Source: Palaemon carinicauda (taxonomy: Eukaryota > Arthropoda > Malacostraca > Decapoda > Palaemonidae). Taken from it: a DNA stretch of 64,000 nucleotides. Where the stretch lies: the NCBI RefSeq assembly GCF_036898095.1, contig NC_090744.1:8714132-8778131 (forward strand), in the 5' to 3' direction. Positions 9,601 to 21,600 of this stretch are shown here, piece after piece. The notes under the pieces are model-generated. The model did not search any database, was not told the DNA's origin, and saw only the letters and a list, made by a program, of their open reading frames with translations. The translations under genes were made by a program, and so were the position numbers. Numbering within the stretch: position 1 is the first letter of the stretch; the number at the start of each line of letters is the position of its first letter.

Positions 9601-10789
9601 TACTGTACTTCATCAAATCTTTGCTTTTAGGTGTGTGGAACTGATGACTGGATAACCCTTATGAGCAATATTTTTCACGACTGACTAGATCGTTGGAAAT
9701 AGAGTTTCTGATTATAACTGATGATGAAATTCTCTTAATTCTAGTTTCCCACTAATCGGAAACCCTGTTTCTTGGTATAGTCTTCAATAATTCTTAGATA
9801 CAGGAGTATGTATACATAAATGGGAGTAGTTTGCAACAACATAAAATGACAACATTAACAAGAGGATTTATTTTGGAAACTAACATTGTATATAATACCT
9901 TCATTTGTCTTTTTCTAATTGATTGTTTTTTCAACCACATAAGAATATTCAGATACAGCCTACTCACCTCTGAAGTTAGGCCTAAACTAGCATGGTGCTG
10001 CTACGTCTAGAAAATAATATTCACATAGGCTACAAAATACACTTCTCTGACATTAGTTCCACAACAAGATAGAAAGATCACTTTGTGTCAAATTATTTGA
10101 ATATCAATGAATTTATAACTCAATAAGGAGAGCCTTACCATCATATTAACAGAAAACAGAAGAATTGCACAATACAGTTCAAAAGATCACTGTTTCTTGT
10201 TATCATGAGGGAATTTAATGTGACAGGAGACACCATTACTATTCCAAGTATCCAAACTTTCAGCCATTGTTTACATTCCCAAAATGGTTCCAACAATGTT
10301 CAGTCAAATCTAACTCTTTCCTTTATTTATTCCCCAATCTCAATCATCTTTAACATTCTATTTAATTGAAGTCTCCACTGAACTGCTAGGATAAAATGGA
10401 ACTAGAACTAGCAGTAATACGGTTAATATTAGTAGAATATATTATTTTATTGAAAGATATATAGAAAGACTTCGAAAGAGGAGAGTAGATTCTTGTTTAC
10501 ATAGAAAACAATTTAACGGGAGACATATATTTAGTCAACCTGTAGATTATATTGAATGTACATTAATAGTTAAAATGCTAATAAAGACAGTAAGAAGTTA
10601 TATTATTAAAATATCTGATATAAATTTAATTAATTACGTAAATGTTTGGTAGATATATACTTAATAAATAATAAAAAAAAAATCTCATGATATTAGGCTT
10701 AGTCTGCATCTAAAATGAAGTAGACATGACTTATGATAATAAAATGAAATACAATATGTTATAATAAGCGTAAATATATCAGTTCTCTC

Positions 10790-10793
<4 letters not shown>
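9601..10793. other. AT-rich unique DNA, nothing recognised
   Basis: Separates the two compound loci. No open frame of note, RNA gene or transposon end was seen. Confidence 0.6.

Positions 10794-10857
<64 letters not shown>
10794..10857. repeat. (GA)n microsatellite
   Basis: About 32 uninterrupted AG units. A short CTCTCT a few bases upstream could pair with it. Confidence 0.95.
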
Positions 10858-10861
<4 letters not shown>

Positions 10862-10997
10862 CGATCACAATTAACATTTCTATCTCCTTGGAAGTAAGAA
10901 ACGGTGGGAAATCTGTGAACAAATTATCAAACGTAAAAAGCAATATTTTCATCTCCATTAAATTTTTTAGGGGGAAATTAATTAGCTGAGTTGGTCT

Positions 10998-10998
<1 letters not shown>

Positions 10999-11036
<38 letters not shown>
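10999..11036. repeat. Poly-T tract, 38 bases
   Basis: Uninterrupted T run. Read on the minus strand it is a poly-A that could mark the 3' end of a retroposed sequence, but nothing recognisable precedes it on that strand. Confidence 0.95.
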
Positions 11037-11037
<1 letters not shown>

Positions 11038-11168
11038 GAAGAAAAGCTTTCAGCCAGAAATGAGAAGAGTGTATTTGTTTTGCTTATTTGTATTAGCGTT
11101 TACTTCCTTTTGGTATACTGACATAAAGACAAAAACAAACATGCGTACATACACCACACACACATATA

Positions 11169-11271
<103 letters not shown>

Positions 11272-11506
11272 ACGCCACATCCGCATATGTGTTTTCCGTA
11301 TTTCAGCATGTTACGCCTGTACTAATGAGTTCTAATAAAAACGAAAAGAGCAGGTGGCAAAACCTTTCTTTAAGACAACTACCTAAACAAGCCTCAAACC
11401 TTCTTCTCTCTTCAGAGCACGAAGATGGAGACGTTCATTATGAAACCAGATTTCCTTTTGATTACCAGCGTTCCTCTTTCTTGAAAGCTTGTCTCTCTGT
11501 AGCTAC

Positions 11507-11529
11507 GGGGACTATTAATTGGAGTCCCC
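11507..11529. repeat. Hairpin in duplicated leader, copy B
   Basis: Same 7-bp stem GGGGACT/AGTCCCC and 9-base loop as in copy A. Confidence 0.8.
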
Positions 11530-11832
11530 TTTCTGCTGCAAGGTGAAGGTATAATGTAGTTTCTTTCAGCAGGATGCTGCAGAACTCTTCATACCTTCGA
11601 TTCTGTTGAATTAATAAATTTGTATAAATATAACAGTCAAGCAAGAGGAAACTATTTGGTATAAAAATTGGAGTTAAAGATAATTCTACCTGGTGAATGA
11701 CCACATTTGCAGATGATATTAGTCTAAATATGACTTGTTTACTTTCCAACAGAAATTCCTGATAACAGCCTCTCGATGTTGGGGGTATATAAACTTGTTT
11801 TAGGATCTAAAAAGAGTTTAACAGACGTGATT

Positions 11833-11902
11833 ATACCCTATCAATGGAAGAATCTTTATTGGCACTCCATTTTGAATTACCCATTCCACCTTCATAGGGT
11901 AT
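11833..11902. repeat. Inverted repeat bordering the pentamer array, copy B
   Basis: ATACCCTAT (11833-11841) and ATAGGGTAT (11894-11902), matching 8064-8133 in arrangement and sequence. Confidence 0.75.
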
Positions 11903-12470
11903 GTTAGCTAAGGTAAGGTAAGGTAAGTTAAGGTTGGTTAGGTAAGGTAAGGTAAGGTAAGGTTGGTTAGGTAAGGTAAGGTAAGGTAAGGTAGGCAAGG
12001 TAAGGTAAGGTAAGGTGAGGTAAGGTTGGTAAGGTAAGGTTGGTTAGGTAAGGTAAGGTAAGGTTTTAGCTACGGTAAGGTGAGTTAGCTAAGGTAAGGT
12101 AAGGTAAGGGTAGGGTAGGGTAGGTAAGGTAAGGTAAGGATAGGTTAGGTAAGGTAAGGATAGGTTAGGTAAGGTAGGGTAAGGTAGGGTAGGTAAGGTT
12201 AGGGTAGATTTGTAAGGTAAGGTAAGGTAACGTAAGGCTATGCTAGATTAGGTAAGGTACGGAAAAGTAAGGTTACGTAAGGGTAGGTAACATAGGGATG
12301 AGGAAAGTAAGATAAGGATTATAAGCTAAGGGTAGGGAATCTAAGTGTAAGGAAGCTAAAAGTAGGAATGTAAGGCAAGGAGAGGGAATGTAAGACAAGG
12401 GTAAGGTAAGAGTTGGTAAGGTAGGGTAGATAATGTGTAAGGGTAGGTAAGGTACGGTTAGGTAAGGTAA
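11903..12470. repeat. (AGGTA)n-type pentamer array, copy B
   Basis: Tandem GGTAA/GGTTA/GGTAG pentamers with the same sub-themes as copy A but shorter; only two units of the GTAAGGATAGGTTAG type remain. The minus-strand open frame at 12273-12485 is a low-complexity Pro/Leu/Thr reading of this array and is not a gene. Confidence 0.95.
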
Positions 12471-12472
12471 TG

Positions 12473-12492
12473 GTATGCATTTCATTGCATAC
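12473..12492. repeat. Inverted repeat at distal edge of pentamer array, copy B
   Basis: GTATGCA, loop TTTCAT, TGCATAC; identical to 8881-8900. Confidence 0.85.
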
Positions 12493-12660
12493 AGGCCTGC
12501 CTGGGCACTACCCGTACTATACTACCAACAAATCTGAATTGCACTAATTTTTACTAAGTTTAACTTAGCATACCCAAAAGTTTTGCATGTTTGGTTGCTA
12601 AATATCACTAAATCTTCGCACAGCAACTGTCGGGAGCAATATTTGTGAATGTGTAAGCTA

Positions 12661-15600
12661 AAGGTAGTAAAGGTGAGAGTAGTTAAGGTGATAGTTAGAT
12701 AAGGTGAGGTAATTAAGGTGAGAGTAGTGAAGATAGTTAAGGTGAGGTAATTAAGGAGAGAGTAGTGAAGATAGTTAAGGTGAGGTAATTAAGGAGAGAG
12801 TATTGAAGGTAGTTAAGGTGAGGTAATCAAGGAGAGTAGTGAAGGTAGTTAAGGTGAGGTAATTAAAGAGAGAGTAGTGAAGGTAGGTAAGGTGAGGTAA
12901 TTAAAAAGATAGTTAGTTAAGGTGAGGTAATTAAGGAGAGAGTAGTGAAGATAGTTAAGGTGAGGTAATTAAGGAGAGAGTAGTGAAGGTAGTTAAGGTG
13001 AGGTAATTCAGGAGAGAGTAGTGAAGGTAGTTAAGGTGAGGTAATTAAGGAGAGAGTAGTGAAGGTAGTTAAGGTGAGGTAATTAAGGAGAGAGTAGTGA
13101 AGGTATGTAAGGTGAGGTAATTAAAGAGAGAGTAGTGAAGGTAGTAAAGGTGAGGTAATTAAGAGATAGTTAGTTAAGGTGAGGTAATTAAGGAGAGAGT
13201 AGTGAAGGTAGTTAAGGTGAGGTAATTAAGGAGAGTAGTGAAGGTAGTTAAGGTGAGGTAAATCATGAGAGAGTAGTGAAGGTAGTTAAGGTAAGGTAAT
13301 TAAGGAGATAGTTAGTTAAGGTGAGGTAATTAAGGAGAGAGTAGTGAAGGTAGTTAAGGTGAGGTAATTGAGGAGAGAGTAGTGAAGGTAGGTAAGGTGA
13401 GGTAATTAAGGAGAGAGTAGTGAATGTAGTTAAGGTGAGGTAATTAAGGAGAGAGTAGTGAAGGTAGTTAAGGTGAGGTAATTAAGGAGAGAGTAGTGAC
13501 GGTATTTAAGGTGAGGTAATTAAGGAGAGAGTAGTAAAGGTAGTAAAGGTGAGGTAATTCAGGACAGAGTAGTGAAGGTAGTTAAGGTGAGGTAATTCAG
13601 GAGAGAGTAGTGAAGGTAGTTAAGGTGAGGTAATTAAGGAGAGAAAGGTGAAGGTAGTTAAGGTGAGGTAATTAAGGAGAGAGTAGTGAAGGTAGTTAAG
13701 GTGGGGTAATTCAGGAGAGAGTAGTGAAGGTAGTTAAGGTGAGGTAATTAAGGTGATAGTTAGTTAAGGTGAGGTAATTAAGGAGAGAGTAGTGAAGGTA
13801 GTTAAGGTGAGGTAATTAAGGAGAGAGTAGTGAAGGTAGTTAAAGTGGGGTAATTAAGGAGAGAGTAGTGAAGGTAGTTAAGGTGAGGTAATTAAGGAGA
13901 TAGTAGTGAAGGTAGTTAAGGTGAGGTAATTAAGGAGAGAGTAGTGAATGTAGTTAAGGTGGGGTAATTCAGGAGAGAGTAGTGAAGGTAGTTAAGGTGA
14001 GGTAATTAAGGAGAGAGTAGTGAAGGTAGTTAAGGTGAGGTAATTAAGGAGAGAGTAGTGAAGGTAGTTAAGGTGGGGTAATTCAGGAGAGAGTAGTGAA
14101 GGTAGTTAAGGTGGGGTAATTCAGGAAAGAGTAGTGGAGGTAGTTAAGGTGAGGTAATTAAGGAGAGAGTAGTGAAGGTAGTTAAGGTGAGGTAATTAAG
14201 GAGAGAGTAGTGAAGGTAGTTAAGGTGAGGTAATTAAGGAGAGAGTAGTGAAGGTAGTTAAAGTGAGGTAATTAAGGAGAGAGTAGTGAAGGTAGTTAAG
14301 GTGAGGTAATTAAGGAGAGAGTAGTGAATGTAGTTTAAGTGGGGTAATTAAGGAGAGAGTAGTGAAGGTAGTTAAGGTGAGGTAATTCAGGAGAGAGTAG
14401 TGTAGGTAGTTAAGGTGAGGTAATTAAGGAGAGATGAGTGAAGGTAGTTAAGGTGAGGTAATTAAGGAGAGAGTAGTGAAGGTAGTTAAGGTGAGGTAAT
14501 TAAGGAGAGAGTAGTGAAGGTAGTTAAGGTGAGGTAATTAAGGAGAGAGTAGTGAATGTAGTTAAAGTGGGGTAATTAAGGAGAGAGTAGTGAAGGTAGT
14601 TAAGGTGAGGTAATTAAGGAGATAGTAGTGAAGGTAATTAAGGTGAGGTAATTAAGGAGAGAGTAGTGAATGTAGTTAAGGTGGGGTAATTCAGGAGAGA
14701 GTAGTGAAGGTAGTTAAGGTGAGGTAATTAAGGAGAGAGTAGTGAAGGTAGTTAAGGTGAGGTAATTAAGGAGAGAGTAGTGAAGGTAGTTAAGGTGGGG
14801 TAATTCAGGAGAGAGTAGTGAAGGTAGTTAAGGTGAGGTAATTAAGGAGAGTTAGTTAGTTAAGGTGAGGTAATTAAGGAGAGAGTAGTTAAGGTAGTTA
14901 AGGTGAGGTAATTAAGGTGAGAGTAGTGAAGGTAGTTAAGGTGAGGTAATTCAGGAGAGAGTAGTGAAGGTAGTTAAGGTGAGGTTATTAAGGAGATAGT
15001 TAGTTAAGGTGAGGTAATTAAGGAGAGAGTAGTGAAGGTAGTTAAGGTGAGGTAATTAAGGAGAGAGTAGTGAAGGTAGGTAAGGTGAGGTAATTAAGGA
15101 GAGAGTAGTAAAGGTAGTTAAGGTGAAGTAATTAAGGAGAAAGTAGTGAAGGTAGTTAGGGTGAGGTAATTAAGGAGAGAGTAGTGAAGGTATTTAGGGT
15201 GAGGTAATTAAGGAGAGAGTAGTGAAGGTAGGTAAGGTGAGGTAATTAAGGAGAGAGTAGTGAATGTAGTTAAGGTGAGGTAATTAAGGAGAGAGTAGTG
15301 AAGGTAGTTAAGGTGAGGTAATTAAGGAGAGAGTAGTGAAGGTATTTAAGGTGAGGTAATTAAGGAGAGAGTAGTAAAGGTAGTAAAGGTGAGGTAATTC
15401 AGGACAGAGTAGTGAAGGTAGTTAAGGTGAGGTAATTAAGGAGATAGTTAGTTAAGGTGAGGTAATTAAGGAGAGAGTAGTGAGGGTAGTTAAGGTGAGG
15501 TAATTCAGGAGAGAGTAGTGAAGGTAGTTAAGGTGAGGTAATTAGGGAGAGAGTAGTGAAGGTAGTTAAGGTGAGGTAATTAAGGAGAGAGTAGTGAAGG

Positions 15601-18600
15601 TAGTTAAGGTGGGGTAATTCAGGAGAGAGTAGTGAAGGTAGTTAAGGTGAGGTAATTAAGGTGATAGTTAGTTAAGGTGAGGTAATTAAGGAGAGAGTAG
15701 TGAAGGTAGTTAAGGTGAGGTAATTAAGGAGAGAGTAGTGAAGGTAGTTAAAGTGGGGTAATTAAGGAGAGAGTAGTGAAGGTAGTTAAGGTGAGGTAAT
15801 TAAGGAGATAGTAGTGAAGGTAGTTAAGGTGAGGTAATTAAGGAGAGAGTAGTGAATGTAGTTAAGGTGGGGTAATTCAGGAGAGAGTAGTGAAGGTAGT
15901 TAAGGTGAGGTAATTAAGGAGAGAGTAGTGAAGGTAGTTAAGGTGAGGTAATTAAGGAGAGAGTAGTGAAGGTAGTTAAGGTGGGGTAATTCAGGAGAGA
16001 GTAGTGAAGGTAGTTAAGGTGGGGTAATTCAGGAGAGAGTAGTGGAGGTAGTTAAGGTGAGGTAATTAAGGAGAGAGTAGTGAAGGTAGTTAAGGTGAGG
16101 TAATTAAGGAGAGAGTAGTGAAGGTAGTTAAGGTGAGGTAATTAAGGAGAGAGTAGTGAAGGTAGTTAAAGTGAGGTAATTAAGGAGAGAGTAGTGAAGG
16201 TAGTTAAGGTGAGGTAATTAAGGAGAGAGTAGTGAATGTAGTTAAAGTGGGGTAATTAAGGAGAGAGTAGTGAAGGTAGTTAAGGTGAGGTAATTCAGGA
16301 GAGAGTAGTGTAGGTAGTTAAGGTGAGGTAATTAAGGAGAGAGTAGTGAAGGTAGTTAAGGTGAGGTAATTAAGGAGAGAGTAGTGAAGGTTGTTAAGGT
16401 GAGGTAATTAAGGAGAGAGTAGTGAAGGTAGTTAAGGTGAGGTAATTAAGGAGAGAGTAGTGAATGTAGTTAAAGTGGGGTAATTAAGGAGAGAGTAGTG
16501 AAGGTAGTTAAGGTGAGGTAATTAACGAGATAGTAGTGAAGGTAATTAAGGTGAGGTAATTAAGGAGAGAGTAGTGAATGTAGTTAAGGTGGGGTAATTC
16601 AGGAGAGAGTAGTGAAGGTAGTTAAGGTGAGGTAATTAAGGAGAGAGTAGTGAAGGTAGTTAAGGTGAGGTAATTAAGGAGAGAGTAGTGAAGGTAGTTA
16701 AGGTGGGGTAATTCAGGAGAGAGTAGTGAAGGTAGTTAAGGTGAGGTAATTAAGGAGAGATAGTTAGTTAAGGTGAGGTAATTAAGGAGAGAGTAGTGAA
16801 GGTAGTTAAGGTGAGGTAATTAAGGAGAGAGTAGTGAAGGTAGTTAAGGTGAGGTAATTCAGGAGAGAGTAGTGAAGGTAGTTAAGGTGAGGTAATTAAG
16901 GAGATAGTTAGTTAAGGTGAGGTAATTAAGGAGAGAGTAGTGAAGGTAGTTAAGGTGAGGTAATTAAGGAGAGAGTAGTGAAGGTAGGTAAGGTGAGGTA
17001 ATTAAGGAGAGAGTAGTAAAGGTAGTTAAGGTGAGGTAATTAAGGAGAAAGTAGTGAAGGTAGTTAGGGTGAGGTAATTAAGGAGAGAGTAGTGAAGGTA
17101 TTTAGGGTGAGGTAATTAAGGAGAGAGTAGTGAAGGTAGTAAAGGTGAGGTAATTCAGGACAGAGTAGTGAAGGTAGTTAAGGTGAGGTAATTAAGGAGA
17201 TAGTTAGTTAAGGTGAGGTAATTAAGGAGAGAGTAGTGAAGGTATTTAAGGTGAGGTAATTCAGGAGAGAGTAGTGAAGGTAGTTAAGGTGAGGTAATTA
17301 AGGAGAGAGTAGTGAAGGTAGTTAAGGTGAGGTAATTAAGGAGAGAGTAGTGAAGGTAGTTAAGGTGGGGTAATTCAGGAGAGAGTAGTGGAGGTAGTTA
17401 AGGTGAGGTAATTAAGGAGAGAGTAGTGAAGATAGTTAAGGTGAGGTAATTAAGGAGAGAGTAGTGAAGGTAGTTAAGGTGAGGTAATCAAGGAGAGTAG
17501 TGAAGGTAGTTAAGGTGAGGTAATCAAAGAGAGAGTAGTGAAGGTAGGTAAGGTGAGGTAATTAAAGAGATAGTTAGTTAAGGTGAGGTAATTGAGAGGA
17601 GAGAGTAGTGAAGATTGTTAAGGTGAGGTAATTAAGGAGAGAGTAGTGAAGGTAGTTAAGGTGAGGTAATAAAGGAGAGAGTAGTGAAGGTAGTTAAAGT
17701 GAGGTAATTAAGGAGAGAGTAGTGAAGGTAGTTAAGGTGAGGTAATTAAGGAGAGAGTAGTGAAGGTTGTTAAGGTGAGGTAATTAAGGAGAGAGTAGTG
17801 AAGGTAGTTAAGGTGAGGTAATTAAGGAGATAGTTAGTTAAGGTGAGGTAATTAAGGAGAGAGTAGTGAAGGTAGTTAAGGTGAGGTAATTAAGGAGAGA
17901 GTAGTGAAGGTAGGTAAGGTGGGGTAATTAAGGAGAGAGTAGTGAAGGTAGTTAAGGTGAGGTAATTAAGGAGAGAGTAGTGAAGGTAGTTAAGGTGAGG
18001 TAATTAAGGAAAGAGTAGTGAAGGTAGATAAGGTGAGGTAATTAAGGAGAGAGTAGTGAAGGTAGTTAAGGTGAGGTAATTAAGGAGAAAGTACTGAAGG
18101 TAGTCAAGGTGAGGTAATTAAGGAGAGAGTAGTGAAGGTAGGTAAGGTGAGGTAATTAAGGAGAGAGTAGTGAAGGTAGTCAAGGTGAGGTAATTAAGGA
18201 GAGAGTGGTGAAGGTAGTTAGGGTAAGGTAATTAAGGAGAGAGTAGTGAAGGTAGGTAAGGTGAGGTAATTGAAGAGAGAGTAGTGAAGGTAGTAAAGTT
18301 GAGGTTATTAAGGAGATAGTTAGTTAAGGTGAGGTAATTAAGGAGAGAGTAGTGAAGGTAGTTAAGGTGAGGTAATTAAGGAGAGTAGTGAAGGTAGTTA
18401 AGGTGAGGTAATTCAGGAGAGAGTATTGAAGGTAGGTAAGGTGAGGTAATTAAGGAGAGAGTTGTGAAGGTAGTTAAGGTGAGGTAATTAAGGAGAGAGT
18501 AGTGAAGGTAGTTAGGGTGAGGTAATTAAGGAGAGAGTAGTGAAGGTATTTAAGGTGAGGTAATTAATGAGAAAGTAGTGAAAGTAAAGGTGAGGTAATT

Positions 18601-21600
18601 CAGGACAGAGTAGTGAAGGTAGTTAAGGTGAGGTAATTAAGGAGATAGTTAGTTAAGGTGAGGTAATTAAGGAGAGAGTAGTGAAGGTAGTTAAGGTGAG
18701 GTAATTCAGGAGAAGGTAGTGAAGGTAGTTAAGGTGAGGTAATTAAGGAGAGAGTAGTGAAGGTAGTTAAGGTGAGGTAATTAAGGAGAGAGTAGTGAAG
18801 GTAGTTAAGGTGGGGTAATTCAGGAGAGAGTAGTGAAGGTAGTTAAGGTGAGGTAATTAAGGAGATAGTTAGTTAAGGTGAGGTAATTAAGGAGATAGTT
18901 AGTTGAGGTGATGTAATTAGGGAGAGAGTAGTGAAAGTAGTTAAGGTGATATAATTAAGGAGAGAGTAGTGAAGGTAGTTAAGGTGGGGTAATTCAGGAG
19001 AGAGTAGTGAAGGTAGTTAAGGTGAGGTAATTAAGGAGAGAGTTAGTTAAGGTGAGGTAATTAAGGAGAGAGTAGTGAAGGTAGTTAAGGTGAGGTAATT
19101 AAGGAGAGTAGTGAAGGTAGTTAAGGTGAGGTAATTCAGGAGAGAGTAGTGAAGGTAGTTAAGGTGAGGTAATTAAGGAGATAGTTAGTTAAGGTGAGGT
19201 AATTAAGGAGAGAGTAGTGAAGGTAGTTAAGGTGAGGTAATTAAGGAGAGAGTAGTGAAGGTAGGTAAGGTGAGGTAATTAAGGAGAGAGTAGTGAAGGT
19301 AGTTAAGGTGAGGTAATTAAGGAGAGAGTAGTGAAGGTAGTTAGGGTGAGGTAATTAAGGAGAGAGTAGTGAAGGTATTTAAGGTGAGGTTATTAAGGAG
19401 AGAGTAGTAAAGGTAGTAAAGGTGAGGTAATTCAGGAGAGAGTAGTGAAGGTAGTTAAGGTGAGGTAATTAAGGAGAGAGTAGCGAAGGTAGTTAAGGTG
19501 AGGTAATTAAGGAGAGAGTAGTGAAGGTAGTTAAGGTGAGGTAATTAAGGAGAGAGTAGTGAAGGTAGTTAAGGTGGGGTAATTCAGGAGAGAGTAGTGA
19601 AGGTAGTTAAGGTGAGGTAATTAAGGAGATAGTTAGTTAAGGTGAGGTAATTAAGGAGAGAGTAGTGAAGGTAGTAAAGGTGAGGTAATTAAGGAGAGAG
19701 TAGTGAAGGTAGTTAAGGTGGGGTAATTGAGGAGAGAGTAGTGAATGTAGTTAAGGTGAGGTAATTAAGGAGAGAGTAGTGAAGGTAGTTAAGGTGGGGT
19801 AATTCAGGAGAGAGTAGTGAAGGTAGTTAAGGTAGGGTAATTCAGGAGAGAGTAATGAAGGTAGTTAAAGTGAGGTAATTAAGGAGATAATAGTGAAGGT
19901 AGTTAAGGTGAGGTAATTAAGGAGAGAGTAGTGAAGGTAGTTAAGGTGGGGTAATTCAGGACAGAGTAGTGAAGGTAGTTAAGATGGGGAAAATTCATGA
20001 GAGAGTAGTGAAGGTAGTTATGGTGAGGTAATTAAGGAGAGAGTAGTGAAGGTAGTTAAGGTGAGGTAATTAAGGAGAGAATAGTGAAGGTAATTAAGGT
20101 GGGGTAATTCAGGAGAGTTAGTTAGTTAAGGTGAGGTAATTAAGGAGAGAGTAGTGAAGTTAGTTAAGGTGAGGTAATTCAGGAGAGAGTAGTGAAGGTA
20201 GTTAAGGTGAGGTAATTAAGGAGATAGTTAGTTAAGGTAAGGTAATTAAGGAGAGAGTAGTGAAGGTAGTTAAGGTGAGGTAATTAAGGAGAGAGTAGTG
20301 AAGGTAGGTAAGGTGAGGTAATTAAGGTTAGAGTAGTGAAGGTAGTTAGGGTGAGGTAATTAAGGAGAGAGTAGTGAAGGTATTTAAGGTGAGGTAATTA
20401 AGGAGAGAGTAGTAAAGGTAGTAAAGGTGAGGTAATTCAAGAGAGAGTAGTGAAGGTAGTTAAGGTGAGGTAATTAAGGAGAGAGTAGTGAAGGTAGTTA
20501 AGGTGAGGTAATTAAGGAGTGAGTAGTGAAGGTAGTTAAGGTGAGGTAATTAAGGAGAGAGTAGTGAAGGTAGTTAAGGTGGGGTAATTCAGGAGAGAGT
20601 AGTGAAGGTAGTTAAGGTGAGGTATTTAAGGAGATAGTTAGTTAAGGTGAGGTAATTAAGGAGAGAGTAGTGAAGGTAGTTAAGGTGAGGTAATTAAGGA
20701 GAGAGTAGTGAAGGTAGTTAAGGTAGGGTAATTAAGGGGAGAGTAGTGAATGTAGTTAAAGTGAGGTAATTAAGGAGAGAGTAGTGAAGGTAGTTAAGGT
20801 GGGGTAATTTAGGAGAGAGTAATGAAGGTAGTTAAGGTAGGGTAATTCAGGAGAGAGTAGTGAAGGTAGTTAAGGTGAGGTAATTAAGGAGATAGTAGTG
20901 AAGGTAGTTGGTGAGGTAATTAAGGAGAGAGTAGTGAAGGTAGTTAAGGTGGGGTAATTCAGGACAGAGTAGTGAAGGTAGTTAAGGTGGGGAAAATTCA
21001 TGAGAGAGTAGTGAAGGTAGTTAAGGTGAGGTAATTAAGGAGAGAGTAGTGAAGGTAGTTAAGGTGAGGTAATTAAGGAGAGAGTAGTGAAGGTAGTTAA
21101 GGTGGGGTAATTCAGGAGAGAGTAGTGAAGGTAGTTAAGGTGAGGTAATTAAGGAGAGTTAGTTAGTTAAGGTGAGGTAATTAAGGAGAGAGTAGTGAAG
21201 GTAGTTAAGGTGAGGTAATTAAGGAGAGAGTAGTGAAGGTAGTTAAGGTGAGGTAATTCAGGAGAGAGTAGTGAAGGTAGTTAAGGTGAGGTAATTAAGG
21301 AGATAGTTAGTTAAGGTGAGGTAATTAAGGAGAGAGTAGTGAAGGTAGTTAAGGTGAGGTAATTAAGGAGAGAGTAGTGAAGGTAGGTAAGGTGAGGTAA
21401 TTAAGGAGAGAGTAGTAAAGGTAGTTAAGGTGAGGTAATTAAGGAGAGAATAGTGAAGGTAGTTAGGGTGAGGTAATTAAGGAGAGAGTAGTGAAGGTAT
21501 TTAATGTGAGGTAATTAAGGAGAGAGTAGTGAAGGTAGTAAAGGTGAGGTAATTCAGGACAGAGTAGTGAAGGTAGTTAAGGTGAGGTAATTAAGGAGAT

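Larger units (their letters stand above)
11492..12870. repeat. Compound satellite locus, copy B (expanded)
   Basis: Direct duplicate of copy A: leader 11492-11893, pentamer array about 11903-12470, spacer 12471-12660, then 38-bp units. Homology starts at TCT.TCTGTAGCTACGGGG in both copies; upstream flanks differ. Relative to copy A the pentamer array is shorter and lacks most of the 20-bp and GGGTA sub-arrays. The 38-bp block does not stop after about four units but continues for tens of kilobases. Confidence 0.9.

Noticed and set aside
11289..11546. 85-codon plus-strand open frame
   Set aside because: It spans the junction between unique DNA and the duplicated leader, has no counterpart in copy A, and shows no recognisable domain.
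12273..12485. Pro/Leu/Thr-rich minus-strand open frame
   Set aside because: A low-complexity reading of the pentamer array; its length is by chance.
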